Source of the DNA: Harmothoe impar
Lineage: Eukaryota; Annelida; Polychaeta; Phyllodocida; Polynoidae
Assembly: GCA_947462335.1 (NCBI GenBank)
Contig: OX381705.1
Coordinates: forward strand, 40,083,672 to 40,147,671
Direction: 5' to 3'
DNA: 64,000 bases
Below are positions 42,206 through 53,400 of the stretch, in pieces; position 1 is the stretch's first letter; each line of letters starts with the position of its first letter. The notes beneath the pieces were generated by a model. The model did no database searches and was not told where the DNA came from. It worked only from the letters and a program-made list of their open reading frames with translations. The position numbers and the translations under genes are program-made.

Positions 42206-42400
42206 TGTAGGGGTCGGATTCCCTGTACCCTGGTGGAGAGCCCCAAGGGGTGAAACACCTGGGTAATCCTCCCCCTCTGTACCGTCTGAACAGTCCGACA
42301 TGGGTTGGTAGTGTAACGGTTATCACGTTTGTCACCGGTGCGAGAGCTCTGTGGTTCGATTCCCAGCCGATCCAATGACTAAGTTTTCTGCGACCTCTAC
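42206..42400 (+). repeat. LTR-like unit with tRNA-like module, related in design to the TRIM LTR
   Basis: It starts TGTAGGGG, contains GTGGAGAGC and GTACCGT as the TRIM LTR does, then a tRNA-like module at 42302-42374. It ends TGACTAAGTTTTCTGCGACC-TCTACC, against TGACCTGTTTTCCGCTGCC-TGTTACA in the TRIM. The length (195 bp) is close to 199 bp. No partner repeat was found, so it may be a solo LTR or a fragment. Confidence 0.5.
42302..42374 (+). tRNA. tRNA-like module (Val-like D arm), probably not a functional tRNA
   Basis: The 73-base module has a 7-bp acceptor stem (GGGTTGG/CCGATCC) with A after it. Its D-arm region, TAGTGTAACGGTTATCAC, resembles animal tRNA-Val, and it has a perfect B box GGTTCGATTCC. 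The anticodon stem is mostly G-T pairs and the loop lacks the usual T before the anticodon. TTTT follows about ten bases later. Confidence 0.5.
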
Positions 42401-42475
42401 CGAGGGTCTATGGTCGGTTGGATTGGCTGGATCGGTTCGGTGCTGTGAGCTTCTATCATTGTCCTGCAGGGACTG

Positions 42476-42643
42476 TGTAAGGGAAGTGGTTACCATCCCC
42501 TTCTGCGCACCGAACCGACACAGTAATGTACGGTGCGGTCAAGTTGTCGGATGTGGATGTAGCTCAGTGGTAGAGCATTGGCTCATGGGTCAGGAGGTTG
42601 TTGGTTTGAATCCCGCTTTCTCCAGATGATTTTTCCGTGACCG

Positions 42644-42648
<5 letters not shown>
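42476..42648 (+). repeat. Second LTR-like unit with a different tRNA-like module
   Basis: It starts TGTAAGGG, has GTACGGT about 20 bases before a tRNA-like module, then GATGATTTTTCCGTGACCGTTACA (in two parts: GATGATTTTTCC, GTGACCGTTACA). The end is like that of the TRIM LTR. The start is uncertain, and it could instead be a plain tRNA-derived SINE. Confidence 0.35.
42549..42623 (+). tRNA. tRNA-like module (TAGCTCAGTGGTAGAGC type), degenerate
   Basis: It has a very good A box (TAGCTCAGTGG) and D arm, and a B box with one change (GGTTTGAATCC). The acceptor stem is weak. A TTTTT terminator follows at about 42629-42633. Confidence 0.4.
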
Positions 42649-42726
<78 letters not shown>

Positions 42727-42733
42727 CATACAT

Positions 42734-42768
<35 letters not shown>
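42649..42768. repeat. (CA)n-(TA)n-(CA)n microsatellite
   Basis: Pure CA, TA and CA blocks follow the tRNA-like unit directly, as is common at the 3' ends of SINE-type insertions. Confidence 0.95.
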
Positions 42769-42770
<2 letters not shown>

Positions 42771-44789
42771 CCAAATGCAGGTAGTCCATGTGTCTTTAAG
42801 ATCTCGTTATAGCAATATCGTACTCACATTGTGATAATCACATGTTTAATCCGGATGCTGATACTAAAGAATTTCGCTGTGTCAGGAAGCACGGACCACC
42901 TACCAGATGATGAAGAGTTAGGGGTGGCGAAATCTCCTAGGGTTTTGGATTGCTAATTGATGAAAATACATGCTAGCTGACATGGCATCCGCTGTAGTAG
43001 AGGGGAACGGATGTTATGTTAGCACCAGTCTGAGAAAGAATCACTTGATGGAGAATCTGTGATTCCTAATCAATAACTGCAGCCTGGGTTGCGCCATTTT
43101 GCTGACATGACACCAAAATGATAAGCATTACATGCTGCATGGGGGCTGTAGGTGTACCCTGGCCTTAAATCTAAGATGCCACAAAAATGCTCCAAACCCT
43201 TGGAACGATCAGCTATAAAAATAACTATATTCTCGGCACGACAGAATTAAAGTGAATAGAATGAACAGGAGACATTGTATACATCTATGTGGCCAATGTC
43301 ATCTGAACCATACCGTGCCGTTTTGTGGTGATCATGGAAAAGCGCCGCAACAGGGGGACGTGATTAAACCTTTCAACACTCCAATACCTTACACACTATT
43401 GACCAAATACTAGAAGTAGGTTTCCTCTACATGATTGACGAATCATGCAAGTTTTGAAGAGGAAACCAGCCTTAGATAGTCGTTGAGCCATTTGAGACGA
43501 TCACGACCTTTTGCTGCTGAGTCATGACTTGGGACATATTAGGCTTCTGCCTTCCCCAACAAACCATGTTTCATCAAATATGAGCCTGTGCAATTGCCCG
43601 ATCGCCTCCGCCCCTCATGCATCTTTTATAACAATATTCATGAAACCGAAACCATAACTCTGGAGACTCATCTAGAATACAGCCCGGCCTGAGAGGACAG
43701 GATCCCATTCCCATGTCTAAATAACCAGGCAGGGAAGACCCGCCCTACATTACATGAAATGAGTCTTGTCCTTGGGCAAATGCCTTAAGGAAATAAATAA
43801 CCGTGCATTATCAACGACTGCCAGTTGGACGCCGGCATGAATAGAGATTGCTTCAAATGCATTTGGGCAATATAGTGTCATTCTGCGTAGATTGGTGCCC
43901 GCAGGTCTCATCTGGGCGGCTAGAGGTGGCTGTCAGCAGGTCGATTTGTAAACCCATCTGACCGCTATCGTCCTAACACAGATCCTCAGTATAACGCTGC
44001 CACCCATCTCTTATAATGGTCGCTTCTAAGAGGAACGGCTGGGACAATAGCGGCGGACGTAGTAAACTTTGAACTAGACCCAACCCCCTTAACTAAATTT
44101 GCTTCCTGTTAAACAGATGTTGTCCATAAAACATACATGGGGTCTAGGTCAGATATTCTACGACTCTCTTAGATGTAGGGGAATATCTGATTGAGTTTAG
44201 ATTTCTTATCTAGGGTAGATTCACCCAAAGACGGACACACCTTAAGCCGGACACCTTAGAGCTTAGAATTCATATAGAAACGTATGAAATAAGATGGAAG
44301 CTATGGTATATATTAAGAGTTCACCTGTTTCTCTGAAATAATGAAATGTCTCTCTTTATGGCCAATGCAAATTGACCAAATAATTTCACCTAAAGTCGGA
44401 CACCAATTTCACCATGAGTTGGACACTTGTTTCTACGTATTCCCTGGTGTATTGTCCAAATGTAAGGTAGATGATTATCAAACAATGAATATAAACTGTA
44501 TATAGCATTACCAAAGAGAAAATAGAAATACATTAGATCTTTATATTTTTTATATGTATCTATGCGCAATGTAGTCAGTATAACAAAACTGTTTTAATTT
44601 TGCATCTAGCATGTCTAGAACCAACGGAATTTGACTTTACATGGCAGAAAAAAGGGTCATCTATTGGAGGATTGTCCCATAGAAAACTCACCATTACATG
44701 GACCCCCTAGGTGTGACCGAGAGTGAGACTAAGCCGTGCATAGCTTTCACAGCTATGCACGGTCACTGATACGACCCTAACATATTAAA
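42769..44789. other. Non-coding stretch, no gene supported
   Basis: No domain-bearing ORF is seen. Between 44220 and 44440 the motif CGGACAC or a close form occurs about four times, possibly from a decayed repeat. Confidence 0.4.
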
Positions 44790-45125
44790 TATTCTAGTTG
44801 CCAACCCCAAGTTTTGGGTACCAGGTACTTACACGTATATCTGTTATTGATTTGCAGTAAAGATGTATATGACTGTTACTTAATATTTTAAAATAAAAAT
44901 CTAGTGAGCCCACACCCATTTTACGGGTCTGTTTGGGCTGTGTGTATTGGGCAGAAATCTGACAAAGCATGACAAAACCCCTCTCCAAAATACTTAATAT
45001 TCTGATTATCAATTCCCAGGTTTGGATATATTATGCTTATATATGTCATGTATTTGCAGTAAAAGATAAACAATTGATTCCTTTTAATCCATGAGACCCA
45101 ATTTAGTGAACCCCCACCCCTATTT
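44790..45125. repeat. Diverged direct duplication, ~140-bp arms
   Basis: The stretch from TATTCTAGTTGCCAAC to CCATTTTACG (about 44790-44928) is similar to TATTCTGATTATCAAT to CTATTTTTACG (about 44998-45129), including the shared ATTTGCAGTAAA. The divergence is clear, so the duplication is old. Confidence 0.45.
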
Positions 45126-45785
45126 TTACGCACCACCCCGTAGCTATGGGAGGAGGGGGCAGGGCAGTGGCACCCCCTCCCCCAGCCAGCCCCTGAGGGA
45201 CAGGGGGTGCAAATGTGTGAGGGGCGGCCTCACACCCCCTAGCAGGCCCACAAAAAAACAAGCTACAAACAGTTACAAATCCGGAAAGCTTAACAACAAG
45301 TTACAGAGACCATCTTTATCTTAAGTGAAAGGTTATCTTCTATATTTTCTAGTCTAAACCTTATAAAGAGCCCAAAAGCAAAATTCAGTGAGCAGTGAGC
45401 ATTAATCTGAAATGGTATAATTAACACTTAAATAGCTCCGGACTGGGGAACCCTATGTGAACAGAAATCATATCCTTGTGTAGACTGAAATTCCCTTTAA
45501 TGTGCAAAAAAGAAATCCTTAAGGTATCATGTGATGGTGAATAATTAGATGGCATAATTTAGAGGGTACTCCCGAATAAGTAGTTAAAAAAATGGCCCAT
45601 GCGTGAGTGTGATTACAGCAGGGTGACACCTCCAATGATAAGGACTGGTGTCTTTGGTAATGCTACTGTATATGGAGCGTGGAGGGTCATTCTATGATGC
45701 AGAAACGTATTAAAGCATGATATCTATATCACATAACAATCAAACAGATGTATCCATAGTGAATTACCCTGATTAATAATTGATT

Positions 45786-45978
45786 AAACTGTGTGTGAGG
45801 GTAGGGAAGGCAGCCTGTGAGTAGTGCAGGGAGAATGGGTTGTGTGTCAGGGTAAGACAGGCAGTCTGTGAGTAGTGCAGGGAGAATGGGTTGTGTGTCA
45901 GGGTAGGACAGGCAGTCTGTGAGTAGTGCAGGGAGAGTGGGTTGTGTGTCAGGGTAGGACAGACAGTCTGTGACTGTG
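45786..45978. repeat. 51-bp minisatellite, first array (~3.7 units)
   Basis: Units contain GGGTTGTGTGTCAGGGTAGG and CTGTGAGTAGTGCAGGGAGA. Because 51 is a multiple of three, all units stay open on the - strand, but this is not a gene. Confidence 0.9.
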
Positions 45979-47035
45979 AGTTCAATTTAGTCTATGCGTG
46001 ATTGTTTATCTGATATATAGGTTTTGAAGATAAATCAAGTTGCCATGTTGTGTCAATGTTACATATACAAGGGGAGAGGGGGAGTTGGCCTCCTACTTGA
46101 TCCTGTGAATCACATCTTCGCAGCTTTCCCCAAGCCACCACCCTATCAAAGGGCCTAGTGCCTCTGGCCAATAACTGCGACAGAGCCGGACGGCACCATT
46201 TGTCTTCTTGTGGCATGGCCAATGGCTGCTCTTCAGTGGTACCATTCTTGAAGCAAGAGAAACAATACAAACAAGCCGACCATCGTGTGGCAGGGTAGGA
46301 CAGGCAGCCTGTGAGTAGTGCAGGGAGAGTGGGTTGTGTGGCAGGGTAGGACAGACGGTCTGTGAGTAGTGCAGGGAGAATGGGTTGTGTGTCAGGGTAG
46401 GACAGAGGGTCTGTGAGTAGTGCAGGGAGAATGGGTTGTGTGTCAGGGTAGGACAGAGGGTCTGTGAGTAGTGCAGGGAGAATGGGTTGTGTGTCAGGGT
46501 AGGACAGAGGGTCTGTGAGTAGTGCAGGGAGAATGGGTTGTGTGTCAGGGCAGGACAGACGGTCTGTGAGTAGTGCAGGGAGAGTGGGTTGTGTGTCAGG
46601 GTAGGACAGGCAGTCTGTGAGTAGTGCAGGGAGAGTGGGTTGTGTGTCAGGGTAGGACAGACGGTCTGTGAGTAGTGCAGGGAGAGTGGGTTGTGTGTCA
46701 GGGTAGGACAGACGGTCTGTGACTGTGAGTTCAATTTAGTCTATGCGTGATTGTTTATCTGATATATAGGTTTTGAAGATAAATCAAGTTGCCATGTTGT
46801 GTCAATGTAACATATACAAGGGGAGAGGGGGAGTTGGCCTCCTACTTGATCCTGTGAATCACATCTTCGCAGCTTTCCCCAAGCCACCACCCTATCAAAG
46901 GGCCTAGTGCCTCTGGCCAATGACTGCGACAGAGCTGGACGGCACCATTTGTCTTCTTGTGGCATGGCCAATGGCTGCTCTTCAGTGGTACCATTCTTGA
47001 AGCAAGCGAAACAATACAAACAAGCCGACCTCGGA
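45961..47035. repeat. Tandem duplication of a ~320-bp segment together with its 51-bp array
   Basis: The segment at about 45961-46284 recurs at about 46711-47035 with few differences, a period of about 750 bp. The larger second 51-bp array (about 46288-46728, 8-9 units) lies between them. Confidence 0.85.
46288..46728. repeat. 51-bp minisatellite, second array (8-9 units)
   Basis: It has the same unit as 45786-45978 and lies inside the larger duplication. Variants differ at ACAGACGG, ACAGGCAG and ACAGAGGG. Confidence 0.9.
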
Positions 47036-47335
47036 CAGTGGGCGGAAGCCGGGGTCATCCGTCATTCTTAATGGCACTTAACTGCTCACGGTGTGCATAT
47101 CCTGACAGTCAGTGTGACCTGACCATAGCAACCAGGCAGAACAACTATCAGCAGCGCAGCCGAACTATAAACACGGCCCCTCATACGTACATAAGAAAAG
47201 ATAGGCAGGGAGACGGTTACCTGAAAGATAAGAGTAGATTCAAGCAAATCCTCACTGGTTCCAAGCCACCAAGAGGCTTCAAAGTCATGGTGGGTGTTCC
47301 CGAGCCCAGATTGGAAGGATCTGGGAACGATCGTA

Positions 47336-47472
47336 CCCAGTAAACAAAAAAACACACTATAAAACATTTTATAACGTTACATAACGCTTCTCTAAGGCCC
47401 TTTACAATAGCATAACGTCAAGTTTTAGAACGTTATTTTGACGTAAAAAAAAACGTTTCTCTGTTAGCTGGG
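47336..47472. mobile_element. AACGTT-rich MITE, copy 2
   Basis: It is bounded by CCCAGTAAACAAA and TGTTAGCTGGG and flanked by TA on both sides, a possible TA target duplication. The interior has ATAACGTTACATAACG and related motifs. Confidence 0.65.
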
Positions 47473-50400
47473 TAGTTCCTTAGAGGGCCCAAGCGCGGCC
47501 TCATGCCAGATTTGTAGAATTTACGTACAGGTTTTGTATGAACTGGTGCTCATTTAGTAGACTTAAGAGATAAAAGAATTCTTAATACTTGGACGGATGT
47601 TTCTCGAGAGAAACATCCGTGCAAATCACCCCAAGATACATAATAGATAGGGTTGTCAAATGAACTGGTGTTATTTTAAAAGAAAGATACGAAAATGCTA
47701 GAGCAAAGCACAAATGAATGACATCCCAGCATAAATGTATATACCGAGAGGGCCACAGTAGTCAGACACAGAGGTTAAAAAACAGAGTGTATATTTGCTG
47801 ACCGGAACACCCTAGGTCGGTCCTGTTGGTTTTGGGCAGGTACCTCATTGTTTTATCGCGGCCCGGGGGAGTGTTAGGCTAGATTAAAGCTGGGCTTGGC
47901 GCCCAAACCCTCCGTCCGGCATCGTGTCTTAATCAAAAGATTGATCCCCCACTAGGGGCCTCCCTCTTCGTTCGCAATGTGTCCGTTACTATGGAGAATG
48001 CAATTTGCAATCTTCCTTATCCGGGAGGCCAAAATAGATAGATGATAAAGTAGAAGACATTATAGTGTGGGTGGCAACGAGTGTGGGTGGGTTGTGCAAC
48101 AGGACTTCTGGCTGCGAAGAGGGGAAGCATATTTTACTGTTGTCACATGGCGCTGGATGCTTGTCCTTACGAGACTGTTGATTTAGTTTTTGGTAAAGCA
48201 TAAGCATAGTGAGCCTTGTCAACAAGGCATTCAGTGGTTGTGTATAGTAGGGATAAGAAGTCCTTTCCCGTTTTGCCCTTAGTTTTTGGTAAAGTAGGTT
48301 AGGCATGGTGCTAGAGAAAGAGAGCCTGCATGCATGGAACGTGCGTTTGGATAGGAAAGACGTGGCATAACTACAGGAGGGGATAGTTGACTAGAATAAT
48401 CATTGTCTTTATTCGTTGTCTGTTTTGGGAGTGAGAAAGTATGGGTGTTAGAGTAGAGACACGGGGAGGCTAGCTGGGTGGCAATACCTTGTGTGCCCAA
48501 TTGTTTCTGTCTTGAGGTCCCATGGGAAATATGCCTCCAAAGCGGGACCTCAGGATCAGGGGGTGGGTGGCATTATGGCCGGTGATGAGATGTCCCTCTC
48601 CGCCTCCTCCAGCGGACTTCCGGTCATTGCCACAGGTGGCGCCCCCTGATGCGGCAGCCGGGCGCACTATAAGCAGCTACCTAAGGGGCCGGGGATTAAC
48701 CAGGGAAGGAAGGCGTCCGGTGCCGTTAAAGATAGATGTCAGGCCACACGTACAACGGGTTCACCACTGTCTCTACATTCCAGTGAACCACTTGTCTACA
48801 GGACATTTCCAGCATCCAGCACTATATTGTGTACACATAGTCCGAGGACTCATATCTTCGTATTACTCCAGACCTGTGCAACCAGATCATGCACACTGTT
48901 CCGGAGTATTTACTGCAACTGCCAGTAAGCTTTACTGTGAAAGTTCACTATTTACATCTGACATGTATCATACTACCCATGCACTGTGCAAGCTTGTATT
49001 AAGATAACAATATAACAAGCAACATGGGAAAAGATGATATATAATGAGCTAAAAGATGTGCATCCACCTCCCCCACTTCATAATAACCATCCCTCCCTCT
49101 TACCCTCCCTAACCACTCATTAGTCCTCCCACCCTCTCCACCTTCAGCATCTGACCAGTCCTTCTACCCCCACCATACTTTATGGACTAAGACATTCAGG
49201 TGTAGAGGAAGTGTAAGGATAGAAAAACACAGCGTCGTCCCAGCACCTGGTCATCGGGAATGCCGACTCCCCCAGAAAATGCATTTAATTGTGAGCATTC
49301 ATCCACCCCCTTAATGCGGGTATTGTACTCAATGTATGCAAGACGTGTCACGATTACGATGTTCTGTATAAATGTCGGTGTAGTGTCCCCCTGGGAAAAT
49401 AAATTATGGAGTACATATGGAAGGTTTGAGACGACGATAGAAGAAACGAAACCAGTCCTTCAACTTTCTCCAAGGAAAGTGCGATAAAATAACATGATAT
49501 CATCATGTCTTCCCTACATCATGCATCCATCAGGGGTTTATGACAATATGGTATATGTACGTGTAGGATGTAGTATAACGCTCAACATTGTATCTAGGGG
49601 GTTTGTTGAGGTGTCCTTTCTCATGTAAATTCCATCAGCAATATGGTGTCACATAAAATAGCCGATTACCGATATTTGTAGCCATAACAAAAGTACACCA
49701 CACCTGTTCCGTGCACTATGGACCCGTCGACTCACAATATCCCTTTAATCAAGTCAATTTCCATAATATGCTATTTCATATTCCAAGTCAATGCGTTGGT
49801 TCATTTCCCTAGTTATCTGGATCCATCTCTCTACTAAGACATTCGGCACCATGAGTCCCTAATGCTTGCCTGGTAGACATACTTAAGATGAAGCGTTGAT
49901 GGTGCTGTAGACAGGGGTGTATTCACGGACCCGTTGTGAATACTGCCATGCTGTGCACGTGTGGCTGTGGTGACAGACATGGCAGCAGCCATGACATGCA
50001 GGGGCTGACAACACAAGCCGTACCGTGCGTGATACCATCAAGTACGTACGGCGTAAAAACATGATACAAATCTGCTGCGACTAGCGCCTACAGGCCTGGT
50101 AGGAAATTGTAAAGAAGCTTTTGGAAAAAGACAAGTCAGTATGTTATAGATCGCGTGACAGTACTGGGTACATCCATTCAAAGCAACTTTACATAATATA
50201 TCCCCTTACCAGTTTTGTATTAAGTATGATATTAAATCACTGGTGGAGACGTGGTGGGCGGGTTACCAAGTGATGTAAACTATTGGATTACTTGAGGCGG
50301 TCCTATCTGTTGTACAGTCACCAGGACAACTACTAGGCAATAGGATAGAACGTGAAAGAAGATAAAGACAATGAATATGCATATCTAGCCATGATTGATG

Positions 50401-53400
50401 ATGGTATCAGACTCTATCACCGATATTCTATTCACATTCCTTTCAAACCAGGCCAATCTGGCGCGGTGTGAATAGCGGACAGTGACGTGAACAGGGGCCG
50501 ATAACACAGCGTCATATACGTCACTTGTACAGCTGCTGTATACAGCCACAATACCAATCTCCGGTCCAGCAGACAGGCCAGGTCAAGTTGCATACTTTAC
50601 ATGGCCTCACGGGTCATATTGCCATACCTAACATGGCCTCACAGGTCATATTCACGTCTCACCCAACTATGTGTTAGGCCGTCCCAAAAAGATATAGCGC
50701 TCTTATGCTGCTTATATTCAAGATACACGAGAGTGCAGATGATTATGGATCTACCAGCCGGTTTTCTTTATTGGGGATGTTAGAAGGAATCGAGATTGCA
50801 AATACTTCAAATGGTACTCATGCAATATTATTCTCAGAGATTGCCATGTACATTACATGTCTATGGAGTTGTGCCAAAGTGATTTGGATATGGGCTTGGA
50901 ATGGGCTTTTCAAATCTGGTCAAGCCCATATATGTCATGTCAGCCTAGAACAAGGAGATGGTGGGTTACATATGGCAGCCGACCCTTCAAGTGATGCTCA
51001 CTGGGTAGGGACAATAAGAAAGGTAATGAGGGTTCCCTAGCAAAGTTTTAAATTTAAAAAGAAATACGGATTAAAGCTTCTTTCTAGTGGATGAATTAAC
51101 TAGTTAACTATAGGATCCCATGGCAGATATACATAGAAACTATAGCGGTGATGCGACGTGGAATGCCCGAGTTTCGCTTCCATAGGGTCAAGTTAGAAAT
51201 GAAGATATGTAACTATTAATTCTTTCCGTCATTTGATCCGTTTCCATCGTAGTCTCCAAAATCCCTGTGAGGATGATAACTGTGACATAAGGCTGCAGTG
51301 GGCAATGTATTCCGGCTATAGCAGGCACTGGCCGGAGAACTGATAGATGGCAAGGGTGGAGGAGGAAGGAAGTGTTTACTATAAGGCACTGTATACATAC
51401 ATTCCTCTCCTGCCAACCCCTCTCCCAGGTACAAGAGTGCCGGGCTGTGAGAATGTACTTGAATCCACCCCTAGGGGTCAGAGCTAGATTACATCCCACC
51501 TCTCCAGTATGCTAGTACTGCGCACTAAAGCTTCTTTGTACACAGACCACCTCTACTGCCTTGATCCTGTGAATTGTTTGTAAAATGTGAGACGAATAGG
51601 AAACTGATCCAGCTTTAGTAAAAAGTAACACTGTATTTTTCCATCTGTCAGACTAAGAGGCTCATCCGATTCCATACTTCCGTTACATAGCGTTCTTATT
51701 AAAAAAGGATGTGAAATATCTTCTTGAGAAATAGGGCATGAAGATTCCCTTTAGACACTGGGATACATTTGGGATACATAAGGCTATATAACAACGTTGT
51801 AACACCCAATTAGGACTTAGGGAGGCGATGATGATTATTGCCATGTAAAAAATGCCCTCTGAGGTAATATATATATTGATTAATGTTTCCCTTTGGGCAT
51901 GGTAAATTTCATCTCTAGTGATAAATCCGAGGTTCTTTTCTCCACATAAAGAACTGTAATTCGTCATACAATTCTTTTCCTATCTAAAGTCCAAGGCTCA
52001 TACAGTATGCTTCGTCTACAACTGGTACCAACTGGTACCAACCTACGTTAACTATATAAGATCGTTGGTTGATTAACAGTTATAACAAAGTGTGAACTCC
52101 GTACATACATCATTTTAGATTCTGCCTCCCATATAGTATAATCAGGACCTCCCGGTATTCCTGGTATTTTATCCCTAGTATGAGGCACGGAATACTGTTT
52201 ACTGAAGTGGCTTGTTCAGATCCTTTTGTCTAACTCAGAGGTAAAAGCAACTCGTAGAATCAAAGAGCAAAATGTCTACGTGCTAAACTGGGAACTACTT
52301 GGTTCTGGTATGACGAATGGGCTGCGGCCGGACGCGGGTCTAGGGAACCATGAACCCCCATCAGATGGGACCAGGCTCCTCGAGGGGCTCTAGGGATCCA
52401 GGTGGGGATCGAAGCGGTCCCATCCAGCTCGTCCATCTTAATAGAGGCACCCCGTGGACGCTGCACTCGGCGCCGCCATGTAAAGGCACTTTGTGGACGT
52501 GACCTTATTAGCTGTGCCTTTTGCAGGCCAGTGACGGGGCAATTTTGCCGATCAGCGACACTGCATCTAAAAAGTCACCAACTAGCTTGAAAGGGCAGAT
52601 GCATCATTCAGTCCCAGGGAGCTACAAACGTTCACCAATATGGCAAAACATATAGTTACCGGTAGTTATGTGAATCCGATCACAGAAAATTCATCTGATA
52701 TAAGGTTTTTTTTCGACTTTCATGAATGACCATGGCAATCAATGTTAACTGCTGAAAAGGGAAAAATTCAGAAATCGAGTTTTGATGGTTGAGCCAAAAA
52801 AAGGTGTGTTTAAGCCAACATGGTCCAAAAATCTAGGGTCGGGTGGCCTGAAACACACCTTTTCTTTGGCCTTGACATACCCACCGTGATGGCATATACA
52901 TAATGTTTAAACTAACATCAAGCAGATGACAAGAAAAACAGGGCAGTCTGATTATTCAAAAGGGGTACGCCAGGGTCTATACTCATACGGCACCTGTTGG
53001 CAAAAATTGAAACTACCTAAAACCATGATAAAAGCATGTTTCTCTGTTGTATATGTTGTAACCCACCTTTGATAAAGCTTTAAATGTCAGACTATGGCAC
53101 TCTACACATATTATCACTGTGTTTTGCTACTCTCAAAAGCTATGTGCTACTCTATTATGCTCTGTCTGGGCCGACTAGAAAATATTTGAATAAGTCCCTA
53201 ACTGTATTGATTTATCAATGAATCACTATTATTTTGAATGTAAAGTGTATCTTATGATCCTAAGTGCAGATGGTTAAGGTTTTGATTACAAATGTCTTCT
53301 GTGTTGCAAAATATGTAAAAAATACAATTAATTTATTTTGTGTTTTCCCCCTAAATCGGTCATGGCTCATTGGTTTCACCAATGACTACTAGTTCTTATG

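Noticed and set aside
45773..46734. ORFs with SLHYSQTVCPTLTHNP repeats
   Set aside because: The 51-bp unit is a multiple of three, so all units stay open. No start, splice or domain evidence supports a gene.
48522..49007. 161-aa ORF on + strand
   Set aside because: It has no recognisable domain. It starts in a GC-rich patch and has no supporting splice or codon pattern.
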